Shown piece after piece: positions 50,878 to 59,322 of a stretch of DNA of 64,000 nt. The translations under genes and the position numbers were made by a program. This DNA comes from Oscillospiraceae bacterium Marseille-Q3528 (GTDB lineage Bacteria > Bacillota > Clostridia > Lachnospirales > Lachnospiraceae). The stretch's first letter is position 1, and each line of letters begins with the position of its first letter. The notes below the pieces were generated by a model. The model saw nothing but the letters and a program-made list of their open reading frames with translations. It had not been told where the DNA came from and did not search any database. Location of the stretch: assembly GCA_018223385.1 (NCBI GenBank), contig JAGTTR010000004.1, positions 62,001 to 126,000 of the forward strand, in the 5' to 3' direction.

Positions 50878-51732
50878 ATGGATAAAAACGGTCTGCTGCG
50901 GGAAATTCGTGCACTTTATGAGGAATGTCCCGGCAATACGGTGTCGGAGGCACAGGCACTCTGCCCGGAAGTCATGGGGGAAAAGCTGTTTGAGGCGCCA
51001 CTTTTGGGTATTGGCAGTGCAGAGGATGCATTGTTCACAGAATATAAAAAGCCGGAAGTGGTGGGCCCCTGGTTCCTGACGCCGACAGAGTGGATGGAAA
51101 GTGCCAGAACTGTGGTGTCCCTGTTTTTTCCGTTTACCCAGGCTGTGAAGAAAAGCAACTGGACATACACGGATGGCCCGTCACCGCTGTGGCTGCATGG
51201 CCGGATCGAAGGGCAGGAATATCTGAACGGTTATATGCGCAGGCTGAAAGACCGGCTGGAAGCACTGGGGCTGGAGGCCTGTGTGCCCGGCCTGGATACC
51301 CGGTTTGTAAAAATCGTGGCAGGCCGGAATTTCACCGGCTATGCGGATATCAGTGAGAAAACCTTCGGCAGCAACTGGTCGGAGCGGCATGCGGCATATG
51401 TGTGCGGTCTGGGTACCTTTGGGCTGTCCAAAGGGCTGATCACCAACAAAGGAATGGCAGGACGTTTTGTGTCCGTCCTGATCAGCGAGGAACTGCCTGC
51501 CGACCCGCGGCCATACCAGGGGATTTATGACAACTGTATTCGGTGCGGGGCCTGTGTCCGCCGCTGCCCGGTGGATGCCATCAGCCTGGAAAAAGGCAAG
51601 GATCATGTGCTCTGCGGTGCCTGGCTGGACAAAATGGGAGAAATCCATGCGCCAAGATATGGGTGCGGGCTGTGCCAGACAAAGGTGCCCTGTGAGAGTC
51701 GAAATCCGTCTGGTGTCAGATTTGCGGAATAA
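50878..51732 (+). CDS. QueG-like 4Fe-4S protein, reductase-type
   Basis: A 284-residue cytosolic protein. The C-terminal half has a ferredoxin-type cluster motif CIRCGACVRRCPVDA (near 219) and a second Cys set CGLCQTKVPC (near 263). The preceding segment GRNFTGYADISEKTFG and GSNWSERHAAYVCGLGTFGLSKGLIT resembles the epoxyqueuosine-reductase/reductive-dehalogenase catalytic core. It is about 100 residues shorter than QueG and lacks its C-terminal HEAT part, so queuosine synthesis is doubtful. ATG at 50878 with AGGAGGGGG upstream. It does not belong functionally to the glycan locus. Confidence 0.78.
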   Translation: MDKNGLLREIRALYEECPGNTVSEAQALCPEVMGEKLFEAPLLGIGSAEDALFTEYKKPEVVGPWFLTPTEWMESARTVVSLFFPFTQAVKKSNWTYTDGPSPLWLHGRIEGQEYLNGYMRRLKDRLEALGLEACVPGLDTRFVKIVAGRNFTGYADISEKTFGSNWSERHAAYVCGLGTFGLSKGLITNKGMAGRFVSVLISEELPADPRPYQGIYDNCIRCGACVRRCPVDAISLEKGKDHVLCGAWLDKMGEIHAPRYGCGLCQTKVPCESRNPSGVRFAE

Positions 51733-51746
51733 TAAAACAAGAGCTG

Positions 51747-51795
51747 CGTTTATTCCCTCTTTTATGCTGAGAAGAATATGCGCAGCCCTTTTTAT
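51747..51795. terminator. Probable terminator between the QueG-like and AGCS genes
   Basis: GCTGCG pairs with CGCAGC, with inner TTATTC/GAATA, followed by CCTTTTTAT on the plus strand. The loop is long, so strength is uncertain. Confidence 0.5.
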
Positions 51796-51813
51796 GTACA
51801 AATTCTGTAGCGT

Positions 51814-53289
51814 TTACCGTAGATTTTTCTGGATTTTCTCCATGACGACAGGATCTTCCTCTGCAAACGGATGGAAATTCGGGTCAACCTCACCCAGTCC
51901 CAGATACCGTGCTTTGTAGTCTTTCAGCAGTGCCCACACCTTGTCACGGAGCAGAAACAGCGCGATACCGTTGAAGAATACCGGGAAGGCGGTGGCAATG
52001 CTGACGATGGTCCAGAACAGGCCCGCGTCAGAACCGGTGAAATAGATGAAGGCGCACACACCCACCATGGTCAGCGGGAAGATGACGGAAAATGCCCGAT
52101 GGGCGATTTTCTGGGCAGTGGGCCATTTTTTGAACAGGAACTCCAGCATGTTCTGGTAGTAGAGGTACCAGGTGGTGGAGGTGGTAAATGCGAAGACAAT
52201 GGTCATGATGCCCACAAAATATTTGCCGAACAGGCCGAAGGCTTCGGTGAAGGCCAGCACGCCCAGCGCCGCGCCCCGGGTGCCGGAACTCCACACATCC
52301 GTGACGAGGATGGCCAGGCCGGTACACATGCAGACGATGATGGTGTCGCCGAATACCTCTACGGCGCCCCACAGGCCCTGGCGCATGGGATGTACCGTGT
52401 CCGCGGAACCATGGATCAGCGGGGAAGTACCGTTTCCGGCTTCATTAGAATAGATAGACCGGGAAACACCCTGCCGGATCGCCAGAGAAACTGCAGCGCC
52501 TGCGAATCCGCCTACAGCAGCGGTGCCGGAGAATGCGCCCTGGAAAATGCCCACCAGCATGGAGGGTACGTTGGTGATGTTCATGAGAATGATGACAACG
52601 GTGCCCAGCAGATAGATGGCGCACATGACGGGCACAATCTTTTCTGCCATCCGTCCGATGGCGTTTTCACCGCGGATGATGAGAAACAGAACAAAAGCGG
52701 TGTAAATGATGCCCACGGCCATGATGTTAAAGCCGAAGGAGGCGTTCAGTGTCTCGGCGACTGTGTAGGAGCCGCTGCCCTGGGTGAACTGCATGAACAG
52801 GCCGATGGCGAAAAGTACGGACAGCGGGCCGCCGATTTTTTTGCCCTGCTCACCCTTGATGCCGCGCTCCATGTAATCCATGGCGCTGCCCACGTATTTG
52901 CCGTTGCTGTCTTTTCTACGGTAATAAAGGCCCAGCGAAATCTCAGCCATTTTCAGCATCATGCCGAAAAATGCCCAGACGAGCATCCAGAAAATGGCGC
53001 CGGGGCCGCCTACAGCAACAGAAGTAGCTACGCCGGAAATGTTGCCCATACCAACGGCGCCGCCCAGACCGATGCAGAATGCCCGGTAAGGAGAAATCTT
53101 GCCATTGCCGTTTTTGTCGTTTTGGGTTGCTTTTTCGAATACCGTATTTTTTAAAATGTGTCCGAAATGGCGGAAGGGGAAAAAGCCGCCCCGGAGCATG
53201 AAATACAGCCCCAGTACCATACAGAAAATCAGGAACGGCGTTCCCCATAAGATGCCGTCCAGCCAGTTCAGGAAATTGATCACTGCCAT
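51814..53289 (-). CDS. AGCS-family Na+:amino-acid symporter
   Basis: A 491-residue membrane protein with about 11 hydrophobic segments, of the alanine/glycine:cation symporter family but distinct from the copy at 14 kb. Motifs: GLGGAVGMGNISGVATSVAVGG split across 70-95, GGPGAIFWMLVWAFFGM, and SNEAGNGTSPLIHGSAD (near 293). It lies 29 bases downstream of the PLP-lyase gene on the same strand, so the pair is an operon; the substrate may be the amino acid the lyase uses, which is inference. No riboswitch precedes this copy. Confidence 0.93.
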   Translation of the reverse strand: MAVINFLNWLDGILWGTPFLIFCMVLGLYFMLRGGFFPFRHFGHILKNTVFEKATQNDKNGNGKISPYRAFCIGLGGAVGMGNISGVATSVAVGGPGAIFWMLVWAFFGMMLKMAEISLGLYYRRKDSNGKYVGSAMDYMERGIKGEQGKKIGGPLSVLFAIGLFMQFTQGSGSYTVAETLNASFGFNIMAVGIIYTAFVLFLIIRGENAIGRMAEKIVPVMCAIYLLGTVVIILMNITNVPSMLVGIFQGAFSGTAAVGGFAGAAVSLAIRQGVSRSIYSNEAGNGTSPLIHGSADTVHPMRQGLWGAVEVFGDTIIVCMCTGLAILVTDVWSSGTRGAALGVLAFTEAFGLFGKYFVGIMTIVFAFTTSTTWYLYYQNMLEFLFKKWPTAQKIAHRAFSVIFPLTMVGVCAFIYFTGSDAGLFWTIVSIATAFPVFFNGIALFLLRDKVWALLKDYKARYLGLGEVDPNFHPFAEEDPVVMEKIQKNLR

Positions 53290-53318
53290 ACTATATAAAG
53301 TCCTTTCTATATAAAAAA

Positions 53319-54500
53319 TCAGTCAAAAACGCGCAGAGCGTTTTCAAAGTCTGCGATCAGGTCGCCCACATCCTCGATGCCGACGGACACGCGGATCATG
53401 CCCGGGGTGATGCCCATTTTCCGGCGCACGTCGTCCGGCACGCCCATGTGGGAAGAAGTCACCGGATGGCTCAGGGTCGTGTGCAGGCCGCCCAGCGTGG
53501 GTGCATAGCGGGGAAAACGCAGTGCTTTCATGAAGGCATCAATTTTTTCCATATCCTCCGGGACGATGAAACTGAGCATGGCGCAGCGGCCGTTCTCTCC
53601 AAACATGCGGTCAGCCAGCTCTTTCTGTGGATAGTCCGGCAGGCTGGGATGATTGACTTTGGATACGTGCGGATTGCGTGCCAATGCAGCCGCCAGCTGT
53701 TCTGCGTTGTGCATCTGCCTGGGCAGGCGGACGGAGGCCGTGCTGACGCCCCGCTGGATGAGCCAGGAGCTGAACGGATCGCCGGGGGTGCCAAGGAGCA
53801 TGGCCAGAGGCTGGATCCGATCGCACAATTCCTGAGAGGTGGTGACTGAACCACCCATAGCGTCGGAATGTCCGTTCAGAAATTTGGTCAGACTGTTAAT
53901 AACGATGTCGGCACCGAAGTCCATGGGACGGATGGCGATGGGGGTGGTGAACGTATTATCCACCATGAGCAGTGCGCCGTTTTCGTGGGCCAGGTCTGCC
54001 ATGGCTTTCAAATCCACCAGCGTCAGGGTGGGGTTGGACAGTACTTCTGAGTAGATCAGCTTCGTTTCCGGACGGATGGCTTTTGCTGCCGCCCCGGGAA
54101 TCTGGTAATCCGCGAACGTCACGTCCACGCCGAATTTTTTCAGGATATCCGTCATCACGGAGAAGGTTTCCCCGTAGATGTTGGCGTTGCAGATTACGTG
54201 ATCTCCGGCTTTCAGCACCGCCAGCAGCGTGCTGGTGATAGCGCCCATGCCCGAGGAAAAAATCAGGGAAGCTTCGCCGCCCTCCAGACAGGAAATGATC
54301 TCGCCCAGCGCCGTCCGGTTGGGATTGCGGGTACGCACGTACGTGTAGCCTTTGGCAGCATAGGTTTCCTGCACTTCCTCAAAGCCTTTCATGGTGAAGG
54401 CCGTGGTGAGAAAACAGGGCATTGCTTCCGGGTGCAGCGCCATGCCGTGGACATCCGTGCCCTGATAAAGGGCTTCTGTTGTAATAGATGCGTCTTTCAT
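53319..54500 (-). CDS. PLP-dependent Cys/Met-metabolism enzyme (methionine gamma-lyase/cystathionine lyase-like)
   Basis: A 393-residue cytosolic fold-type-I enzyme. YVRTRNPNRTALGEIISCLEGGEASL (split; 52-77) and FSSGMGAITSTLLAVLKAGDH belong to the phosphate site. VDNTFTTP (near 190) and the cofactor Lys in SLTKFLNGHSDAMGG (near 213) are clear, as is the C-terminal HPVTSSHMG/GMIRVSVGIED. Members cleave methionine, cystathionine, homocysteine or O-acylhomoserine; the exact reaction cannot be fixed by eye. First gene of an operon with the AGCS symporter, with its own palindrome-bearing promoter. Confidence 0.9.
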   Translation of the reverse strand: MKDASITTEALYQGTDVHGMALHPEAMPCFLTTAFTMKGFEEVQETYAAKGYTYVRTRNPNRTALGEIISCLEGGEASLIFSSGMGAITSTLLAVLKAGDHVICNANIYGETFSVMTDILKKFGVDVTFADYQIPGAAAKAIRPETKLIYSEVLSNPTLTLVDLKAMADLAHENGALLMVDNTFTTPIAIRPMDFGADIVINSLTKFLNGHSDAMGGSVTTSQELCDRIQPLAMLLGTPGDPFSSWLIQRGVSTASVRLPRQMHNAEQLAAALARNPHVSKVNHPSLPDYPQKELADRMFGENGRCAMLSFIVPEDMEKIDAFMKALRFPRYAPTLGGLHTTLSHPVTSSHMGVPDDVRRKMGITPGMIRVSVGIEDVGDLIADFENALRVFD

Positions 54501-54571
54501 AAAAAACTCCTTGTTTTATCAGATTTGCTGTCAAGACAGTAGTAAAATCAAGTGATAACACACGGCTATAA

Positions 54572-54600
54572 AGTATACCCTGTTTTTCAGGGATATGCAA
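54572..54600 (-). promoter_or_regulatory. Promoter with palindromic operator for the PLP-lyase/symporter operon
   Basis: On the minus strand TTGCAT (54595-54600), a 17-base spacer and TATACT (54572-54577). The spacer is almost filled by CCCTG-AAAAA-CAGGG (54578-54592), a perfect five-base dyad placed exactly where a repressor would block RNA polymerase. In the leader a second dyad, CTGTC-TT-GACAG (54529-54540), could form a small hairpin. Confidence 0.75.
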
Positions 54601-54629
54601 GTGGTAAGAATATCTTAAGCCGTTATGCG

Positions 54630-54658
54630 TTGCAAAAACGGGCGGAAGATGGTAAGAT
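54630..54658 (+). promoter_or_regulatory. Promoter of the GT2-DUF2304-rfbD group
   Basis: TTGCAA (54630-54635), a 17-base spacer and TAAGAT (54653-54658), divergent from the lyase promoter 30 bases away. Confidence 0.65.
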
Positions 54659-54711
54659 ACACAAAGGGACAGGGGAAATTCTGCCCATAAATGGAAATAC
54701 TGAGGAATCGT

Positions 54712-55410
54712 ATGAAGAAGATTGTGATTATACCGGCCTACAATGAGATCAGCAATATCCGCACAACGGTGCAGGACATTCTGGATCATGCGCCGGGTTT
54801 TGATTATGTGATTATCAACGACTGCAGCCAGGATGGCACGATGCGGTTCTGCACGGAGCAGGGCATGAACATCATCAACCTGCCGGTGAATTTAGGCATC
54901 GGCGGCGCAGTGCAGACTGGGTATCTGTATGCGTGGCGCAACGGCTACGACGTGGCGGTGCAGTTTGACGGGGATGGACAGCATGATGCCAGCTATCTTG
55001 GCGAGATGGCAGATTTTCTGCAGGCACAGCAGGCGGATATGGTCATCGGTTCCCGTTATATTAAGAAGGAAGGTTTTCAGTCCTCGGGCATCCGCCAGTT
55101 TGGCATCCGCTATTTCAGCGCGCTGATCAAGCTGCTGACGGGCAAACGGGTGACAGACCCGACTTCCGGCATGCGTATGGTGAACCGGGATGTGATGAAG
55201 ATTTATTCGGAGGACTACCCTGTAGATTATCCGGAGCCGGAAAGTGTGGTTACGATCCTTCGCATGGGGAAAAAGGTATCGGAGATTCCGGTGATCATGC
55301 GGGAGCGTCAGGGCGGCGTGTCCTCCATTTCTCCGCGGAAGGCTGTGTACTATATGATCAAGGTAACGCTGGCGATCCTGATGGAATGCCTGAGAAAACG
55401 GAGGAAATAG
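54712..55410 (+). CDS. Family 2 glycosyltransferase, dolichol-phosphate-mannose-synthase-like
   Basis: A 232-residue GT-A enzyme: KKIVIIPAYNEISNIRTTV, INDCSQDGT (37-45), NLGIGGAVQTGYLYA (near 63), the metal motif DGDGQHD (near 87) and GSRYIKKEGFQSSG. It has no membrane helices, so it probably works with the DUF2304 membrane protein that follows four bases later, a common pairing. ATG at 54712 with GAGGAA four bases upstream; 54691 is an in-frame alternative. Confidence 0.9.
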   Translation: MKKIVIIPAYNEISNIRTTVQDILDHAPGFDYVIINDCSQDGTMRFCTEQGMNIINLPVNLGIGGAVQTGYLYAWRNGYDVAVQFDGDGQHDASYLGEMADFLQAQQADMVIGSRYIKKEGFQSSGIRQFGIRYFSALIKLLTGKRVTDPTSGMRMVNRDVMKIYSEDYPVDYPEPESVVTILRMGKKVSEIPVIMRERQGGVSSISPRKAVYYMIKVTLAILMECLRKRRK

Positions 55411-55413
55411 CGT

Positions 55414-55845
55414 ATGATGACGGTAAAATTGCAGATTACGATCCTTCTGGCTCTGGTGGTGGCGCTGGCGGCGATCGTCAATATGATCCGGCGGAAAAGC
55501 CTGGAGCTGAAATATGCGCTTTCCTGGCTGTTTGCCCTGGCGGCGGTGGCGATTTTTGCCGCATTTCCCCGGGCAATGGTGGTGATGGCGCGGTTCCTGG
55601 GCATCGATGCGCCGGTGAACATGATCTTTTTCCTGGGATTTTGTTTTTCTCTTGTGATCATCTACGTGCTCACGGTGTCGCTTTCCCGCATGTCTACGAA
55701 AATGCGGCGGCTGACCCAGATCATTGCCCTGAATGAGGATCGGATCAAGGCGCTGGAGCAGCGGCTTGACCTGCAGGCGGGGGATGAGAGAGAAACTGCG
55801 GCATTGACAAACGGAGAAGAATGCAAAACATCTGACCGGAAATAA
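55414..55845 (+). CDS. DUF2304 membrane protein
   Basis: A 143-residue protein with three membrane helices (about 6-24, 34-52, 68-90) and a cytosolic coiled-coil-prone tail (QIIALNEDRIKALEQRLDLQ, 101-120). DUF2304 proteins sit beside small GT2 enzymes and are thought to anchor them or form the membrane part of a polyprenyl-phosphate sugar transferase; exact function is not established. Confidence 0.85.
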   Translation: MMTVKLQITILLALVVALAAIVNMIRRKSLELKYALSWLFALAAVAIFAAFPRAMVVMARFLGIDAPVNMIFFLGFCFSLVIIYVLTVSLSRMSTKMRRLTQIIALNEDRIKALEQRLDLQAGDERETAALTNGEECKTSDRK

Positions 55846-55983
55846 AAGGCATATGCAAAACATAAGGCGCCTGAAAACGAATAGAAATGACTGCCGGTAG
55901 TCTGAAAAGGCAGAAGAATAGAAAGAAACGACGGGATGAAAAGGCCCGCGTATATGGAAATACGGAAAGGAATGAACAGATAC

Positions 55984-56838
55984 ATGAAGAAGCTATTGAT
56001 CACCGGCTGTAACGGACAGCTGGGAAGAGCGCTGAATGCGCTGTATGAAGGAAACAGAGAATATGAACTGATCAATACGGATGTGGCTGATCTGGATATC
56101 ACCGATGTGGAGCAGGTGCTGAAACTGACCGGGCAGGTGAAGCCCTATGCCATTGTGAACTGCGCAGCCCATACAGCGGTGGATAAATGTGAGACGGACG
56201 GCGACAATGCTTACCGGATCAACGCCATCGGCCCGAGAAACTTAAGCATCGCGGCCCGGAGATACGGCGCCAAGATGGTACAGGTATCCACGGACTACGT
56301 GTTTGACGGCCAGGGCACCCGTCCGCTGACCGAGTTTGACGCCCCGGCACCCCGGAGTATGTATGGCAGAACCAAGCTGGCAGGAGAGAATTTTGTGAAG
56401 GAGTTCTCCAACGAGCACTTTATCATCCGTACCGCATGGCTGTACGGCGACGGCAAAAACTTTGTGAAAACCATGCTGCGCCTTGCCGAGACCCATGATG
56501 AGGTGCGGGTGGTACGGGATCAGGTGGGCTCCCCCACAAGTGCGGCGGAGCTGGCAAAGATGATCGCTTATCTGCTCCCCACAGACAACTATGGTCTGTT
56601 CCACGGCACCTGCGAAGGTGTGTGCAGCTGGGCTGATTTTGCAGCAGAGATTTTCCGGCTGGCAGGCAAGAAGACCCATGTAGAGGGCATTACCACCGCA
56701 GAGTACGAGGCAGGTACCCCGACGGCAGCACCGCGTCCGGCCTATTCCGTGCTGGACAATTATATGCTGCGGCTGACGACCGATTACAGCTTCGCCCGGT
56801 GGGAGGATGCCATCAAAGAGTACATTTCTCAGATGTAA
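55984..56838 (+). CDS. rfbD: dTDP-4-dehydrorhamnose reductase
   Basis: A 284-residue Rossmann-fold enzyme of the RmlD family, the last step to dTDP-L-rhamnose. NAD(P) motif TGCNGQLGRAL (7-17), NCAAHTAVDKCE (near 59), the SDR Tyr/Lys pair in SMYGRTKLAGE (near 126) and RTAWLYG (near 147). rmlA, rmlB and rmlC are not in the window. ATG at 55984 is chosen from the family start MKKLLITG; 55972 abuts AAAGGA and is less likely. Rhamnose may be part of the glycan made here. Confidence 0.93.
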   Translation: MKKLLITGCNGQLGRALNALYEGNREYELINTDVADLDITDVEQVLKLTGQVKPYAIVNCAAHTAVDKCETDGDNAYRINAIGPRNLSIAARRYGAKMVQVSTDYVFDGQGTRPLTEFDAPAPRSMYGRTKLAGENFVKEFSNEHFIIRTAWLYGDGKNFVKTMLRLAETHDEVRVVRDQVGSPTSAAELAKMIAYLLPTDNYGLFHGTCEGVCSWADFAAEIFRLAGKKTHVEGITTAEYEAGTPTAAPRPAYSVLDNYMLRLTTDYSFARWEDAIKEYISQM

Positions 56839-56970
56839 AAACAGATGATGATTTGCTGTAGATGATGGCTTGCCGTAGAATGTCTTCGTAAGTACGTTAT
56901 TTCTACGCATATCTGTGTGCGAATTGAAAGTTGAAAATATGAAAATCGAATGATTTTAGGAAGTGACAGA

Positions 56971-57927
56971 ATGGAAAACAGACAGGATATATTATATATG
57001 GTTATTCCCTGCTACAACGAGCAGGAGGTTTTGCCGGAGACATCCCGGCAGCTGAAAGAGATCCTTTATGACCTGATGGATCGGGGGAAAATTTCCCGGG
57101 AGAGCCGGGTACTCTTTGTCAATGACGGTTCCAAGGATGAGACCTGGAACATCATTGAAGACCTGCACGCCCAGGATCCGCTGTTTCTGGGATTGAAGCT
57201 TTCCCGGAATAAGGGACATCAGAACGCGCTGCTGGCCGGGCTGATGACGGCCAAGGAGTATGCGGACGTGACGATTTCCATGGACGCGGATCTTCAGGAC
57301 GATGTGCATGTCATCGAAAAATTCATGGACAAGTACTACGAGGGCTGCGATATCGTTTACGGTGTCCGCAGTTCCCGGAAAAAGGATACGTTTTTCAAAA
57401 AATTTACAGCCCAGAGTTTTTACCGTCTGATGATGGCCATGGGCGTGGATATTGTATACAACCATGCGGACTGCCGTCTGATGAGCAAGCGCAGCCTGTA
57501 CGATCTGGAGCAGTTCAAGGAAGTGAATCTGTTCCTGCGGGGCATCGTGCCCCTCATCGGATATCAGTCTGCAGTGGTGACCTATGAGCGGAATGAGCGG
57601 TTTGCGGGAGAATCCAAGTATCCGCTGAAAAAAATGCTGGCCTTTGCCATGGACGGCATTACCTCGTTCAGCATCAAGCCGATCCGGATGATCACCAGCA
57701 TGGGTGTGATCATTTTTGCAATCAGCATTCTCATGCTGATCTACTCTGTGGTGCAGCATTTTCTGGGTAATACGGTCAGCGGCTGGTCCTCTACCATGGT
57801 GTCCATCTGGGCCATCGGTGGTCTGCAGATCCTTTCCATGGGCGTCATAGGAGAATATGTGGGCAAGATTTATATGGAAGCAAAGGCGAGACCGAAGTTT
57901 ATCATTGAAAAATTCCTGAAGGACTGA
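56971..57927 (+). CDS. GtrB/DPM1-like polyprenyl-phosphate glycosyltransferase
   Basis: A 318-residue enzyme: GT-A domain MVIPCYNEQEVLPETSRQLK, VNDGSKDETW (near 49), NKGHQNALLAG (near 80), metal motif DADLQDD (near 105), then two C-terminal membrane helices (about 235-260, 270-295). It should load a sugar on undecaprenyl phosphate for use by GT-C enzymes outside the membrane, such as the next two genes. ATG with AGGAAG eight bases upstream; the longer frame from 56950 is rejected. Confidence 0.93.
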   Translation: MENRQDILYMVIPCYNEQEVLPETSRQLKEILYDLMDRGKISRESRVLFVNDGSKDETWNIIEDLHAQDPLFLGLKLSRNKGHQNALLAGLMTAKEYADVTISMDADLQDDVHVIEKFMDKYYEGCDIVYGVRSSRKKDTFFKKFTAQSFYRLMMAMGVDIVYNHADCRLMSKRSLYDLEQFKEVNLFLRGIVPLIGYQSAVVTYERNERFAGESKYPLKKMLAFAMDGITSFSIKPIRMITSMGVIIFAISILMLIYSVVQHFLGNTVSGWSSTMVSIWAIGGLQILSMGVIGEYVGKIYMEAKARPKFIIEKFLKD

Positions 57928-57960
57928 TGAACGGGCCAGGGCCTTACGGAGTTGAAGTAT

Positions 57961-59322
57961 ATGGATAAATTTTTCAGAAGCTTTCTGGAAATGAAATGGA
58001 AAATCAAAGGAGAATGGGTGTCTTTTCTGGATGCCCTTCTTTTCGTTGCCATCACAGGCTCAGGCCTGATCATGCGGCTGGCGCTCATGTGGGGGTTCAC
58101 CGGCTGGTTCTGGCCGGTGGATTATGTGGTGGCGGCAACGGCTGCAATATATGTGCAAAGGGGGACGGGAAGCCTCAGGAAAAGTCTGGGCGCCTATTCC
58201 TTTTTTGTCATTATGCCCACGCTGATGATGGTCAGCGCCTACTGGGGCCAGGCTGACAGCTTTTATGTGGCACTGGTGATGCTGTCCTTTGCCTGCCTGG
58301 GAGCTGGGTGTTTCCCTCTGGCGAAAGCGTCTGGCCGAAGGGCTGTATCTGATGCAGCGTCCCAGACTACGTTGGCAGGACATTCTGGAAAATCCGGGCT
58401 GATGCTGGTGGCGGCTATCTTGTTTGGACTGGCAGTTCTGATGAACGTGCAGGCCATCTTTGTATTGCCGGTGTTTGTGGTGCTGTGGCTGCTGGGAAGC
58501 TTTCCGACTGTGCCTTTATTGGTGGCATTTGCAGCGATGATCGGGCGGCTGTTTCTTGGAAAAAACGGGCAGCAGCTGTTGTTTGGCAATGGAAGTCTGG
58601 CAGCAGCAGATCGGATCCTGCGGGAATATGATGCGGCCCAGGCCATGCGGCAGGCCGGTCAGAGTGCAGTGCAGATGAGCCAGAGTATCAGCCAGTCAGG
58701 CCAGAGCGCAGTGCAGATGAGCCAGAATATCAGCCAGTCAGGCCAGAGCGCAGTGCAGATGAGCCAGAATATCAGTCCGAGTGTGCAGGCGCTCACGCAC
58801 ACAGCACCTCTCTCGGACAGCTGGGCCAACGTGTATCAGTTCCTGCGCACGGAAGATTTTGCCCGGGAATTTTTTATCGGCGGTATTGCGTTTACCGCAG
58901 CCATTTTGCTGGTGATTTTTCTGTGGTTTTTTGTGAAATTAGAGCAGCCGACGGGAACGATCAAGACGAAGTTGACGAGAAGGGAACTCTCAGGTATCTG
59001 GTTGTCCAGGCAGGAATTCGTGACGGAGCTGGCCATGTTCTTCGCACTGCTGATGCCCTTTGTTCTGCCGCATATGAACGCCCGGTGCGGACTGCTGGCG
59101 GACTGCTTTGCGGTGATGCTGTTATTTTTTAATAAGAAAAAGAGCTATTTTGCGCTGGTGCAGCTGATCATTTCTTTTTCCATGATGCAAAACGTGCTGG
59201 CGGGCGCAGTGCCCATGCCTCTGGCAGTGTATGCGGCGGCGGAGCTGGTGCTGATCTGCCTGGCGGGAATGGATTTATACAGAGGAGTTAGACAATGGAC
59301 GACCGTATCAGAGAACATCTGA
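57961..59322 (+). CDS. Polytopic membrane protein with an in-frame 14-residue tandem repeat
   Basis: A 453-residue membrane protein, probably GT-C-like by context but without a motif I can name. About six helices precede a hydrophilic loop (about 205-285), and about five follow. The loop holds three copies of a 14-residue unit (GQSAVQMSQNISQS), encoded by a 42-bp repeat. The ATG at 57961 has GGAG nine bases upstream; TTG 57952 is in frame. It overlaps the next gene by 28 bases. Confidence 0.72.
   Translation: MDKFFRSFLEMKWKIKGEWVSFLDALLFVAITGSGLIMRLALMWGFTGWFWPVDYVVAATAAIYVQRGTGSLRKSLGAYSFFVIMPTLMMVSAYWGQADSFYVALVMLSFACLGAGCFPLAKASGRRAVSDAASQTTLAGHSGKSGLMLVAAILFGLAVLMNVQAIFVLPVFVVLWLLGSFPTVPLLVAFAAMIGRLFLGKNGQQLLFGNGSLAAADRILREYDAAQAMRQAGQSAVQMSQSISQSGQSAVQMSQNISQSGQSAVQMSQNISPSVQALTHTAPLSDSWANVYQFLRTEDFAREFFIGGIAFTAAILLVIFLWFFVKLEQPTGTIKTKLTRRELSGIWLSRQEFVTELAMFFALLMPFVLPHMNARCGLLADCFAVMLLFFNKKKSYFALVQLIISFSMMQNVLAGAVPMPLAVYAAAELVLICLAGMDLYRGVRQWTTVSENI
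58657..58782 (+). repeat. 42-bp in-frame tandem repeat (three units)
   Basis: Units at 58657-58698, 58699-58740 and 58741-58782. Units 2 and 3 are identical except for their last bases; unit 1 differs at a few positions. Each encodes 14 residues beginning GQSAVQMSQ. Copy-number change would keep the frame and alter only loop length. Confidence 0.95.

Noticed and set aside
50878..51732. Firm call as epoxyqueuosine reductase QueG
   Set aside because: About 100 residues shorter than QueG and without its C-terminal part; only the Fe-S and core similarity are supported.
56839..56970. Possible hairpin or regulatory site between rfbD and the GtrB-like gene
   Set aside because: Pairings around CGTAGAA/TTCTACG are weak and not followed by a T run; nothing firm is seen.
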